DNA of 15,313 nt from Opitutaceae bacterium (GCA_016715765.1 JADJZJ010000012.1:1-15313), one strand, 5' to 3'; positions 1-7,083 are shown, counted from the first letter of the stretch. The notes: a model not told the origin generated them from the letters alone. Translations and numbers: made by a program.

Positions 1-351
1 GGCGACACCGCCAACGTCTCGCTGAGTGTCGTCTCGGCGTACAAGGGCAGCTTTTTCAAGCTCCGCTATACGTTTCCCGGCCGGGACCTGCAGGCCGCCA
101 TCGATGATCTCACCGGGTTTGTTTACCTGCTCTGCAAGGCCAATGGCGTCGAGTTGCCCCAGCTCAATCTGGTGAAGGAGCCGATGAAGATCGCGGGGAT
201 GAAGAACGTGGCGATCAGCTTCAACGACCGGCGGCTGCCGCAGACCACAACCAGTGCGTTTTTGGACAGCCTATGGCGTGATGCAGTTGGAATACCGGGA
301 GGACAACGGACTGCCCTTGCCCGAGAAAGGCGATGTGCGGCCGTCCTTTGA
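1..351 (+). CDS. Unrecognised protein, 3' part, cut by the window start and possibly frameshifted
   Basis: The frame is open from base 1 with no start in the window and stops with TGA at 349-351. The first ~85 residues look like real protein (alternating hydrophobic and charged, e.g. KLRYTFPGRDLQAAIDDLTG). The last ~30 (GGQRTALARERRCAAVL) look like an out-of-frame read. From about base 254 the next frame takes over with convincing protein sequence and no visible ribosome binding site. I read this as one gene split by an indel around 250-262, or two overlapping genes. I do not recognise the family and assign no function. Confidence 0.45.
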   Translation, partial: GDTANVSLSVVSAYKGSFFKLRYTFPGRDLQAAIDDLTGFVYLLCKANGVELPQLNLVKEPMKIAGMKNVAISFNDRRLPQTTTSAFLDSLWRDAVGIPGGQRTALARERRCAAVL

Positions 352-817
352 GGAGGAGGTTTTCGCCCGTTCCCAGGCGGTCAAGGTCTACAACGAGGTG
401 CTGGCCAGGGACCCGGGTTGCGCAGACAGCTATTGGAGCACCCTGGCTGCCGTGGAAGCACAGGGCTTCATGAAAGCCTATGTCTGGACGCATCATCACC
501 GCTATGACTGGCCGGACAAATCCCAGCCACGGGATCTGGCCAAGTTTCGCAAGTGGCAGAAAAAGAACCTGAAGAAGCATGTGCCACAGACCCCGGTCAT
601 TCTGGAAATGCAGGAGGAGGCCGGGGAGAAGGTCAGAACAAAGCAGGGTTTTTGGAATAAGGTTGCCGGGAGGGGAGGGCATATTGGCTGCCTCCCCGTC
701 TTGCCCGCGGTTAGGAAGGTGGCGGGCCGGCGGCCCGCGCTCCCGGGGGAGAATCCGACCGCGACATTGACACGGGGACGCTGTCGCGCCTCCTTTGCGG
801 GCTTTTCCGTTCCATGA
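254..817 (+). CDS. Unrecognised protein, probably the C-terminal part of the gene at 1-351
   Basis: The first ~130 residues look like a genuine soluble, charged, aromatic-rich protein (RFWTAYGVMQLEYRED, then AYVWTHHHRYDWPD). Candidate starts are GTG at 254 and ATG at 278, and neither has a Shine-Dalgarno sequence, which favours a frameshifted continuation of the upstream frame. The last ~55 residues (from about 650) translate a GC-rich hairpin region (arms 672-678/691-697 and 722-729/731-738), so the native stop is probably lost or in another frame. A TAA at 658-660 lies in the frame of the 1-351 ORF. The nominal stop TGA (815-817) overlaps the next gene's ATG (814-816), which may be chance. 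Function unknown. Confidence 0.4.
   Translation: MRFWTAYGVMQLEYREDNGLPLPEKGDVRPSFEEEVFARSQAVKVYNEVLARDPGCADSYWSTLAAVEAQGFMKAYVWTHHHRYDWPDKSQPRDLAKFRKWQKKNLKKHVPQTPVILEMQEEAGEKVRTKQGFWNKVAGRGGHIGCLPVLPAVRKVAGRRPALPGENPTATLTRGRCRASFAGFSVP
722..738. repeat. GC-rich intergenic palindrome upstream of lysA
   Basis: Arms GCGGGCCG (722-729) and CGGCCCGC (731-738) flank a single base. A second hairpin lies at 672-697 (GGGGAGG/CCTCCCC). Both lie in the stretch that I think is really intergenic although an ORF runs through it. Neither has a T-tract, so terminator function is unsupported. Confidence 0.5.
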
Positions 818-2076
818 CCGACAAATCCCTGCCTTTCACCCAGTCACAATTGGAAGCCATCGCGGCCCAGGTGCCGACGCCGTTCCATATCTACGATGAG
901 GCGGCCATGCGCAAAAACGCCCGCTCGTTCAGCGAGGCCTTTGCCTGGGTCCCCGGCGGCTTCATCAACTACTACGCGGTCAAGGCCCTGCCGAACCCGC
1001 ACGTGCTCGACGTGCTCAAGCAGGAGGGTTTGGGCGGCGATTGCTCCTCGTTCGCGGAACTCGCGCTTTGCGAGGCCGCCGGCATCAGGGGCGACCGGAT
1101 CGTGTTCACGTCCAATGACACCCCGGCCTACGAGTATCAAAAGGCGGCCGAGTTGGGTGCGATCATCAACCTCGACGACATCAGCCACATCGCGTTTCTG
1201 GAAAAGTCCCTCGGCGGCAAGCTGCCCGACATGCTGTGCTTCCGCTACAACCCCGGCCCGCTGAAGGAAGGCAACGTCATCATCGGCAAGCCCGAGGAGG
1301 CCAAGTACGGCTTCACCCGCGAGCAGCTCTTCGAGGGCTACCGCATCCTGCGCGACAAGGGGATCAAGCGCTTCGGCCTGCACACGATGGTGGCCTCGAA
1401 CGAGCTCAACCCCGACTACTTCGTTGAGACGGCCCAGATGCTTTTCGACCTCGTGGTCGAACTGAACCGCGCGCTCGGCATCCGGTTCGAGTTCCTCAAC
1501 CTCGGCGGCGGCATCGGCATTCCGTACCGCCCGAACCAGACCGCGGTGGACCTCGCCTACGTCGGCCGCCAGATCAAGGCCGCCTATGAGAAGACCATCG
1601 TCGCCAACGGCCTCGGCCCGATCCGCATCTCGATGGAGTGCGGCCGCATGATCACCGGTCCCTACGGCTACCTTGTGTCCCGCGTGCTGCACAAGAAGGC
1701 CATCTACAAGGACTACGTCGGTCTCGACGCCAGCATGGCCAACCTCATGCGCCCCGGCATGTACGGCTCCTATCACCACATCACGGTGCCCGGCCGGGAA
1801 AACGCGCCGAGGAAGGTCTATGACGTCACGGGCTCGCTCTGTGAAAACAACGACAAGTTCGCCATCGACCGCGAGATCCCGGATCCCGCCATCGGCGACT
1901 TCGTCGTGATCCACGATACCGGCGCGCACGGGCATGCGATGGGCTTCAACTACAACGGGAAGCTGCGTTCGGCCGAGGTGCTCTGGCAGGGCGGCGGCAA
2001 GTTCAGGGTCATCCGCCGCGCGGAGACGCTCGCCGATCATTTCGCGACGCTGGATTACCCGGGGCTGAAGTCGTAA
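814..2076 (+). CDS. lysA: Diaminopimelate decarboxylase (PLP fold-type III)
   Basis: 420 residues, the usual LysA length. The family converts meso-diaminopimelate to L-lysine, the last step of lysine synthesis, in the cytoplasm. Visible landmarks: the PLP lysine K57 in YYAVKALP; H190 in GLHTMVASNE; the glycine loop LNLGGGIGIPY (228-238); ECGR (275-278) for the PLP phosphate; the C343-E344 active-site pair in GSLCENNDKFA; and Y380 in GFNYNGKLRSAEVL. The usual 'HxHxGSQ' after H190 is replaced by HTMVASNE and 'CESxD' by CENND. From memory this is a recognised subgroup seen in Bacteroidetes and relatives, so it could act on a related substrate, but LysA is the best call. The start overlaps the previous ORF's stop by ATGA. 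No strong ribosome binding site is visible. No other lysine genes are nearby. Confidence 0.88.
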   Translation: MTDKSLPFTQSQLEAIAAQVPTPFHIYDEAAMRKNARSFSEAFAWVPGGFINYYAVKALPNPHVLDVLKQEGLGGDCSSFAELALCEAAGIRGDRIVFTSNDTPAYEYQKAAELGAIINLDDISHIAFLEKSLGGKLPDMLCFRYNPGPLKEGNVIIGKPEEAKYGFTREQLFEGYRILRDKGIKRFGLHTMVASNELNPDYFVETAQMLFDLVVELNRALGIRFEFLNLGGGIGIPYRPNQTAVDLAYVGRQIKAAYEKTIVANGLGPIRISMECGRMITGPYGYLVSRVLHKKAIYKDYVGLDASMANLMRPGMYGSYHHITVPGRENAPRKVYDVTGSLCENNDKFAIDREIPDPAIGDFVVIHDTGAHGHAMGFNYNGKLRSAEVLWQGGGKFRVIRRAETLADHFATLDYPGLKS

Positions 2077-2092
2077 AGTTCGAACAAGCTCA

Positions 2093-2116
2093 CGCGGAGC
2101 CGCGGAGCACGCGGAG
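2093..2116 (+). repeat. Triple CGCGGAG direct repeat
   Basis: CGCGGAG occurs at 2093-2099, 2101-2107 and 2110-2116, followed by TTTTTT at 2117-2122. It directly follows the lysA stop. The T-run is suggestive, but I see no stable stem immediately before it, so I do not call a terminator. Confidence 0.6.
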
Positions 2117-2120
2117 TTTT

Positions 2121-2152
2121 TTAACCACGGATCACACGGATATCACGGATTT
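2121..2152 (+). repeat. Left arm of 32-bp inverted repeat with three CGGAT motifs
   Basis: The arm starts TTAACCACGGATCACACGG and contains CGGAT three times at 8-9 base intervals. Its reverse complement matches 2500-2531 at 28 of 32 positions, the mismatches lying between the CGGAT motifs. A related GC-richer triplet occurs at 9107-9135. Confidence 0.8.
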
Positions 2153-2213
2153 CCGGAAGCCGGGTCATGCCTGCAGGTTCGGTTGAAGGGCTTCAATCCC
2201 TGTCTGGGCAACG

Positions 2214-2245
2214 TTAGGCAGCCCGCTGGCGGGGAATGGGGCCTA
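2214..2245. repeat. Short TAGGC...GCCTA element
   Basis: Begins TAGGCAGCCCGCTGGCGGGG and ends GCCTA. It shares its first 13 bases and its terminal pentamer with the 60-bp palindrome inserted in the glycosidase-like gene at 6196-6255, and so looks like a shorter, degenerate relative. Confidence 0.55.
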
Positions 2246-2282
2246 CCAAAGGTGCAACCAAGCGGGGAGGCTTTGGATCGAT

Positions 2283-2306
2283 GTAGGGCCGGACCTTGGT
2301 CCGGCC
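2283..2306 (+). repeat. GTAGGG-type hairpin
   Basis: GTAGGG leads into a perfect 9-bp stem, GGCCGGACC (2287-2295) and GGTCCGGCC (2298-2306), with a TT loop. It belongs to a family of hairpins in this window that share the GTAGG lead but have different arm sequences. Confidence 0.75.
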
Positions 2307-2338
2307 TCGACCGCGATGACGGCAGCGTTTGCACCAGA

Positions 2339-2362
2339 GGCGTCACCAAGGTGACGCCCTAC
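2339..2362 (-). repeat. GTAGGG-type hairpin, reverse orientation
   Basis: A perfect 9-bp stem, GGCGTCACC (2339-2347) and GGTGACGCC (2350-2358), has an AA loop and ends in CCCTAC, so on the minus strand it reads GTAGGG plus palindrome. Same layout as 2283-2306 with unrelated arm sequence. Confidence 0.75.
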
Positions 2363-2407
2363 AGGATGCATTCAAATTCGCGCAGGGGCAGGCGCATGCG
2401 AACTGAG

Positions 2408-2430
2408 CGCGAGCTAGCTCGCGGCCTACC
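2408..2430 (-). repeat. Perfect 16-bp palindrome with GTAGGC lead
   Basis: CGCGAGCTAGCTCGCG (2408-2423) is a perfect palindrome followed by GCCTACC, so on the minus strand it reads GGTAGGC plus palindrome. It fits the same hairpin family. Confidence 0.65.
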
Positions 2431-2499
2431 GGATGGTAGAGACCAGGCCGGGGATCGGAGGTCCACGCCCGGCAATACATGCCGTGGCCAAGGCATCAG

Positions 2500-2531
2500 A
2501 AATCCGTGCCATCCGTGCAATCCGTGGTTAA
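2500..2531 (-). repeat. Right arm of 32-bp inverted repeat with three CGGAT motifs
   Basis: Reverse-complement partner of 2121-2152 (28/32 matches). It ends CCGTGGTTAA, mirroring the TTAACCACGG start of the left arm. The 347 bases between the arms are themselves full of shorter palindromes. Confidence 0.8.
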
Positions 2532-2626
2532 CTGTCTTGTCCGGATTCCCCTTGGCAGGTCGGGTGCAGGCGGTTTGATGAGCCACTCATCCGTCCGCAT
2601 GTATTCCTCCGCCTCAGCAATCCGCC

Positions 2627-3256
2627 ATGTTTGATGCCCTGATCGAATTCTTCCAGGGCACGGCCTTCGAGTTGTGGGGGCCCTTCCTGATCCTGCTCGC
2701 CTGCGGGCTCGGGGTGCCGGTGCCCGAGGATATCGTGCTGATCGTGGCGGGTGTCCTCGCCTCGGAGGGCGGGCGGGAATGGATTCCGGTGGCCGGGGTG
2801 ATGTACGTCGGCGTGCTCGCCGGTGACTCGATGATCTTTGTCGCCGGCCGCTATTTCGGCACGCGCCTGCTGGCGAGGGCGTGGGTGCGCCAGCTGTTCT
2901 CCCCGGCCAAGCAGGAGAAGGTGGAGTATTTCTTCGAGCGACACGGTGCGAAGGGGTTGTTCCTCGGGCGGTTCCTGCCGGGTTTGCGGGCGCCGATCTA
3001 TTTTTCCGCCGGCTCGATGAAGGTCGGTTTTCTGAAGTTCATTTTGCTGGATGGTCTTGCCGCCTTCATCAGCGTGCCGGTTTTCGTCTGGCTCGGACAC
3101 TGGCTGTGGGGAAATTTCCACGCCGACATCGAGGAGTTTCACCGTGCGCTGGACCGCACGCAGGGCTACGCGCTGGTGGCCTCGATCATCATCGCCGTCG
3201 CGGCGGTCGCCGGGGCGCTCTGGCTCTGGCGCCGGCACCGCGCGAAGGCGGAGTGA
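2627..3256 (+). CDS. DedA family inner-membrane protein (VTT/SNARE-associated domain)
   Basis: 209 residues, the usual DedA length. Hydrophobic segments fall at about 17-45, 53-75, 108-130, 134-162 and a final helix at 180-201, with a basic cytoplasmic tail (WRRHRAKAE). Family landmarks are the re-entrant acidic motif PVPEDIVL (E34/D35), D67 in LAGDSMIF, and GRFLPGLRAP (R115, R121), matching the conserved arginine/proline motif of DedA/TMEM41 proteins. Characterised DedA proteins translocate or recycle lipids such as undecaprenyl phosphate or phosphatidylethanolamine across the inner membrane and affect pH and drug tolerance. The substrate cannot be told from sequence. The gene stands alone between repeat-rich spacers. 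Confidence 0.9.
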   Translation: MFDALIEFFQGTAFELWGPFLILLACGLGVPVPEDIVLIVAGVLASEGGREWIPVAGVMYVGVLAGDSMIFVAGRYFGTRLLARAWVRQLFSPAKQEKVEYFFERHGAKGLFLGRFLPGLRAPIYFSAGSMKVGFLKFILLDGLAAFISVPVFVWLGHWLWGNFHADIEEFHRALDRTQGYALVASIIIAVAAVAGALWLWRRHRAKAE

Positions 3257-3257
3257 T

Positions 3258-3308
3258 GTAGGGCGGGGATTCCGATCCCCGCCTGGGAGCGCGACCGCCC
3301 TCGGTCGC
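3258..3308 (+). repeat. GTAGGG-type hairpin pair after the DedA gene
   Basis: GTAGGG at 3258-3263 leads into GGCGGGGAT (3262-3270) / ATCCCCGCC (3275-3283) with loop TCCG. A second hairpin follows, GCGACCG (3291-3297) / CGGTCGC (3302-3308). It begins one base after the DedA stop. There is no T-tract, so it may act as a mRNA 3'-end stabiliser rather than a terminator, which is inference. Confidence 0.7.
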
Positions 3309-3333
3309 AAGCAACCACCAATCCCCAAGGCTC

Positions 3334-3367
3334 GAGAAAGAGAAAGATAAAGAGAACGAGAAAGATT
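3334..3367 (+). repeat. Purine-rich hexanucleotide tract
   Basis: Five and a half units of a degenerate GAGAAA repeat (GAGAAA, GAGAAA, GATAAA, GAGAAC, GAGAAA, GATT). All bases but one C and the T's are purines on this strand. It lies in the spacer between convergent genes. Confidence 0.7.
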
Positions 3368-3388
3368 GGATTCTAGCGGGGTAAATGC

Positions 3389-3475
3389 AGGCGGGGTTCG
3401 GACCTGTCCTCCGTCTTGTCCGCCTTAGCCTTGGCGACGGCGGAAGGCCCGGCGAAGGAGGAGACCCCGCCCTAC
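3389..3475. repeat. Long-spacer GGCGGGGT/ACCCCGCC element
   Basis: The arms GGCGGGGT (3389-3396) and ACCCCGCC (3464-3471) are exact complements. The right arm continues into CTAC, so the minus strand reads GTAGGGCGGGGT, the same lead as the hairpin at 3258. The 67-base interior contains CTTGGCGACGGCGGAAGG. A similar CTCGGCGAAGGCGGGAAG occurs at 9554-9571. Confidence 0.55.
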
Positions 3476-3487
3476 AACTGGGATTCG

Positions 3488-6400
3488 TCACAGTTCCAAG
3501 CTGACCCCCATCAGGCCGATGACGACGTCGCGGGAAAGGGTTTCGAGCGTCACGTCGGCCAGCGGCACGCCGGGGCGGAGTTTCCACGACAGCACCATGG
3601 CGCGGCAGTTGTGGCCCAGCTGGACCTGCGGCGGCGGTTGGGGCGGGAGGCAGAAGGCGTCGTGCTCGTAGCTGTAGTCCTCGCCGCCCCACGGACAGAG
3701 CATCCAGAAATTGAACGGCGGAATCAGCTCCAGCTTTTCGGTCGTGCCATCGGCATAGCGGAAATGCAGGACGGCGTTCGCGATGCGTGTCTGCATGGGG
3801 AACGTGGTGCCGGCGACCAGCAGCCACGCGGTGCGGGCGGCGCGGCCGATGTTGACCGTGACGGCGGCCGGCCAGTTGTCCCAGCGCGAGGTGAAGGCGA
3901 TGTTGCGGTCCGCATGAAAGGCCGCGAACGGCACCTGCGGCGGCGTGATGATCCGGCCCGCCGCGTCGAGCAGCGAGGGCACATGCGCGAGGTCGATCGG
4001 CGGGGGCGGGAGGTTCCAGTAGGGGAAGGTCCAGGCTGAATAGCCGTCGACACCCAGCCGGACGGAGCAGGTGGCCGGACGCGGTGAGAGGTAGCGCTGC
4101 TGAAAGACGGTGCGGATGTCACCGTTGCAGACGGAGGCCAGGTCGAGGCATTCCCACCGGGCGTCGGCCGGCGCCTCGCGCGGAGTCTGGCCGGCGTGGC
4201 GGCGGACAGTTTCCGGATCAGTAATGTGAATCTTGCAAACCTGCCAGCGCGGCAGTTCGCCGGCGCGGACCGCGATGAGGATGAGGTGGTGCCCCGGCTT
4301 GGCGGTCAGCCGGCCGCGGAGGACGGGTCCGTCCGCACGGGCATGCTCGAGCACGCCGTGCAAATCCCGCCAATCAGCGACCTCTCCGTGGGTGAGGCGC
4401 AGTGCAATTTCCTCTCCGACCACGCCCCCGACTGTTAGCGCCTCGCTCTCCGGCAGGCGGCGGTCGAATTCGATCACGAGTTCGGCAGTGGTTGCCGCCG
4501 GGATTGCCACCGCCAGCACCGCATGGCCGAATCCGGGGGCGACCTGCCAGGCGGTCTCGCGGCCATCGAGGGTGACGCGATGGATTTTCCCGGCCCGCAC
4601 CGGCAGTTGCAAATGCAGGGCCGCCGGCCTGGTCAGGCTCACCTGGTAGCGGTCGCAGCCGTCGGCCTGCACGAAATTCAGGGCGAAGTCGGGCGTGGTG
4701 ATCGAGGCGCGCGGCCACGTTGACGGAAACGCCGGTCGCAGGTGCACGATCCCGTTGGGGTAGTCCGGATCGTAGCCGAACAGGCCCTCCACCACGGTGC
4801 GCGCGAACATGTGGACATTGTCGCCGAAGTCCGTCGCCGCCCCGATGTGGCTGAACCCGCCGGGCACGGCGCTGGCGTAGGCGCTTTCATGCATCACGCC
4901 CTGCAGCAGCGCATAGCCGTCGTCGCCCAGGCCGGTTTGGAAACAGGCCAGCGCGAGGGCGCAGAGGTCGCCGCCGAACATGTCGCGGACCGACCATTTC
5001 CACGGTACCCAGTTGGAGAGCTGGCAGAGCACGCCGCCGTACGGCAGGCGGATGCGCTCGAGCGCCCACTCGGTGTAGTAAAGCGACTGCAGGGCCTCCT
5101 CCGCGGAGCACAGGCCGGCATCAATCGGCAGGAACACACTGTAGGTCCACGCATCGTCATGGACGCGGTGCGGCGGGAGTTGCTCGCGGTAGAGGCCGAA
5201 GTGCCCGCGTTCGGGCAGCCAAAGCCGTGCGCGCATCGCGTGCTGGATTTTCTCGCAGCGCCGCCGGTGCCGCTCCGCCGCGACCGGGTCGCCGGCCCGG
5301 CGGGCCAGATCCATCGCGGCGCGATGGGCCGTGTACGCGTAGGCGGATTCCTCGGCGCTGCCCCCGCCGTCGTACCAGACCGAATCGGTCGGCAGGGTGT
5401 TGATGTAGCTTTCGTAAAGCCCGTCGTCGTCCGGATCGAAGCACTCCTGCATCCACTCGAGATGCAGTTCCAGTGCCGGCCGCAGCAGGCGTTCCATCGC
5501 CGGATCGGCCGTCGCCCGCCAGTCCCTGATCGTCTGGTCGAAGAACTGCGACTGCACATCGTACATCGGAAAATCGCGGTCGAGCGCACCGCGTCCGTAC
5601 AGGCGCGAACCGTTGCCCTCATGGCACAGCAGCCGCTCGGTGCTGGCCATTGGCTCGAGCCGCAGCGGATCGGATGATTTCTGCAGGCCGATGGTGTAGA
5701 CGGCATTGCCCAGGACCCGTTCGTGCCAGCCCAGCACCGTGGCGCCGCAGATCACGCGCCAGCCGACGAACCGGCAGCTGAAGGTCATGCAGCCGTGGCG
5801 AAAGACATATGGATCGCGCTCGCAGCTCGCATCCACGGCGTGGCACACGGCCGCGACCGCCGCATTGAGCCGGGCATCGGGCGAGGTGGTGTGGACGCGT
5901 TCGGTTGAGAGCAGGTACGCTTGTCCGTCGGCGAAGGCGGCGGCGGGGTCGGCGATGCGCGGCGAGCCAACCCCCGCGTCAGCGGCCCCGACCTCCACGG
6001 CGCAGAACCAGCTGTCATCGCCGGCCGCGAACCGCACCGCGCCGGCGATCATCGGGGTGGAACCGCCGGTGGACGCCAGCAGTGTTCGCGGATCTGTCCA
6101 GCGGAACGCATCGGCAATTTTCAACTCATCAGCCCGGCTCACCCGGCCGCGTGCGACATGGGTAGCCGTTGGCGAAGCCGACAGGGTGAACCCCGTAGGC
6201 AGCCCGCTCGCGGGCGCAGCTTGGACGCCCGAAGCGCCCGCGAGCGGGCTGCCTAGCCAGGCGGTATTTCCCGTGCAGAACTCCGGCACTACGCCCTGAT
6301 TGAGCAACGGACGGCGCGGGTCGCCGCCGCGGCAGATGTCGGGATTGCCGCGCATGACGGGATCCCAGTTCAGCCGCGGGTCGCCTTCCTCCTGGCGCGC

Positions 6401-6904
6401 GCCTCCGTAACTCCAGATGAGCCGGTCGCCGGTTTGGGCGCCGGTTACGCACACCCGCGCGGCGAACCCGGCGGACTCGTGCAGCGGCACGGCGGTGAGG
6501 GTGACCGTCAGGCCGGCGAACGCGGGGTCGGTGCAACGCCAGGTCATCCGTCCGCAGTGGTAGCGCGATTCGATGTCCGCCCAGTGATGCAACCATGAGG
6601 CGCGGGAGCCGCGTTGCACGGCGAGCGCCAGGGCCCCATGGAGATATGGTTTCGCGATCAACCGCACCAGTGGCCGGTCGCCGGTAAGCACGGCGCCGTC
6701 GGTGTTCAGCCGGCAGTATAACGGCCGGTTGTTGAAGTACCGTCCGTTGCGGCCGACGATCCCGGGTCCCTCCGCCTCGTAGCGCAACATGCCTTGGCTG
6801 AGGTACTCGGCTGATACTGACTGGCCAGGCTCGCGCACAGGCGGTTCGGCGGCGGGTGCGCGGGTGGGGGAGTGCATCAAAAACAATCTGCGATGGAAGG
6901 ACAT
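3488..6904 (-). CDS. DUF4450/six-hairpin glycosidase-like protein, about 1138 aa
   Basis: Residue numbers count from an upstream GTG at 6916. I prefer ATG at 6904 because AGGTGG lies 8 bases before it. Residues 40-200 form a beta-rich domain with NGRYFNNRPLYC and VLTGDRPLVR, resembling DUF4450 proteins. Residues ~345-715 look like an (alpha/alpha)6 barrel, with DPDDDGLYESYINTLPTDS (494-512), GGGSAEESAYAY (517-528) and WVPWKWSVRDMFGGD (636-650), motifs typical of six-hairpin glycosidases that act on plant or algal polysaccharides. E522/E523 and the nearby aspartates are candidate catalytic acids, by inference. A short beta domain follows (~716-870), then a C-terminal beta domain (~900-1142). 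No signal peptide or lipobox is seen, which is unusual if it is exported. Residues 221-240 are encoded by a palindromic insertion (6196-6255). The substrate is unknown and no CAZyme partner genes are adjacent. Confidence 0.8.
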   Translation of the reverse strand: MSFHRRLFLMHSPTRAPAAEPPVREPGQSVSAEYLSQGMLRYEAEGPGIVGRNGRYFNNRPLYCRLNTDGAVLTGDRPLVRLIAKPYLHGALALAVQRGSRASWLHHWADIESRYHCGRMTWRCTDPAFAGLTVTLTAVPLHESAGFAARVCVTGAQTGDRLIWSYGGARQEEGDPRLNWDPVMRGNPDICRGGDPRRPLLNQGVVPEFCTGNTAWLGSPLAGASGVQAAPASGLPTGFTLSASPTATHVARGRVSRADELKIADAFRWTDPRTLLASTGGSTPMIAGAVRFAAGDDSWFCAVEVGAADAGVGSPRIADPAAAFADGQAYLLSTERVHTTSPDARLNAAVAAVCHAVDASCERDPYVFRHGCMTFSCRFVGWRVICGATVLGWHERVLGNAVYTIGLQKSSDPLRLEPMASTERLLCHEGNGSRLYGRGALDRDFPMYDVQSQFFDQTIRDWRATADPAMERLLRPALELHLEWMQECFDPDDDGLYESYINTLPTDSVWYDGGGSAEESAYAYTAHRAAMDLARRAGDPVAAERHRRRCEKIQHAMRARLWLPERGHFGLYREQLPPHRVHDDAWTYSVFLPIDAGLCSAEEALQSLYYTEWALERIRLPYGGVLCQLSNWVPWKWSVRDMFGGDLCALALACFQTGLGDDGYALLQGVMHESAYASAVPGGFSHIGAATDFGDNVHMFARTVVEGLFGYDPDYPNGIVHLRPAFPSTWPRASITTPDFALNFVQADGCDRYQVSLTRPAALHLQLPVRAGKIHRVTLDGRETAWQVAPGFGHAVLAVAIPAATTAELVIEFDRRLPESEALTVGGVVGEEIALRLTHGEVADWRDLHGVLEHARADGPVLRGRLTAKPGHHLILIAVRAGELPRWQVCKIHITDPETVRRHAGQTPREAPADARWECLDLASVCNGDIRTVFQQRYLSPRPATCSVRLGVDGYSAWTFPYWNLPPPPIDLAHVPSLLDAAGRIITPPQVPFAAFHADRNIAFTSRWDNWPAAVTVNIGRAARTAWLLVAGTTFPMQTRIANAVLHFRYADGTTEKLELIPPFNFWMLCPWGGEDYSYEHDAFCLPPQPPPQVQLGHNCRAMVLSWKLRPGVPLADVTLETLSRDVVIGLMGVSLEL
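6196..6255. mobile_element. 60-bp palindromic element inserted in frame in the glycosidase-like gene
   Basis: Two perfectly complementary 22-base arms (6196-6217 starting TAGGCAGCCCGC, and 6234-6255 ending GCGGGCTGCCTA) flank a 16-base loop. Each arm contains its own small hairpin (GCCCG-N4-CGGGC). The length is exactly 60, so the frame is kept and 20 residues are added (LGSPLAGASGVQAAPASGLP), low in complexity and unlike the sequence around them. A shorter relative lies in intergenic DNA at 2214-2245, which supports a repeat-element origin. It resembles in principle the palindromic elements known inside Rickettsia genes. Confidence 0.8.
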
Positions 6905-6999
6905 GCGATCATCCACCTGTCAGGCGGGAGCAAGTCAGAAGTCAGCCGGTTGCGCCGGTCTCGGTGTGCATTGCGGATGGATATCAAGTTGGATGCGGA

Positions 7000-7083
7000 G
7001 CGCGGTGCTTCAGCCCGCGCTGGACCGCAACGCCAGTCTTCTCCGTGACCAAACCAGTGCCGGCTAAAGTCCGGCACTACGTT
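7000..7083 (-). repeat. Composite repeat, copy 1 (inverted relative to 9358-9540)
   Basis: On the minus strand it reads ACGTAGTGCCGGACTTTAGC..CGGCACTGGTTTGG (unit A), a spacer, GGCGTTGC, then GCGGGCTGAAGCACCGCGC (unit B). The same A-spacer-B order occurs on the plus strand in 9358-9540. Unit A contains the hairpin GTGCCGG/CCGGCAC. Confidence 0.8.

Larger units (their letters stand above)
2077..2626. other. Repeat-rich intergenic region, no gene seen
   Basis: These 550 bases between lysA and the DedA gene contain no convincing ORF. They hold three CGCGGAG copies (2093-2116) followed by T6, a 32-bp imperfect inverted repeat (2121-2152 with 2500-2531), and several separate GTAGG-type hairpins (2214-2245, 2283-2306, 2339-2362, 2408-2430). 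ORFs of 68-131 codons here simply translate the repeats. Confidence 0.75.

Noticed and set aside
844..2040. 398-codon open frame on the minus strand opposite lysA
   Set aside because: It mirrors a strongly supported lysA frame codon for codon. Its Val/Ala/Asp/Glu/Arg-rich composition is what the complement of GC-rich coding DNA gives, with no motifs.
2093..2122. Intrinsic terminator of lysA
   Set aside because: A T6 run is present, but the bases just before it are direct CGCGGAG repeats rather than a stable stem adjacent to the T-run.
2528..3328. 266-codon minus-strand frame opposite the DedA gene
   Set aside because: It is charged, Pro/Arg-rich, has no domain, and covers intergenic hairpins at both ends.
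3488..3500. Terminator directly after the glycosidase-like gene
   Set aside because: The downstream stem (3389-3396/3464-3471) has a 67-base spacer and no T-tract on the minus strand.
4742..5677. 311-codon plus-strand frame within the glycosidase-like gene
   Set aside because: It is a shadow of the long minus-strand gene, which has domain structure throughout and low-complexity antisense.
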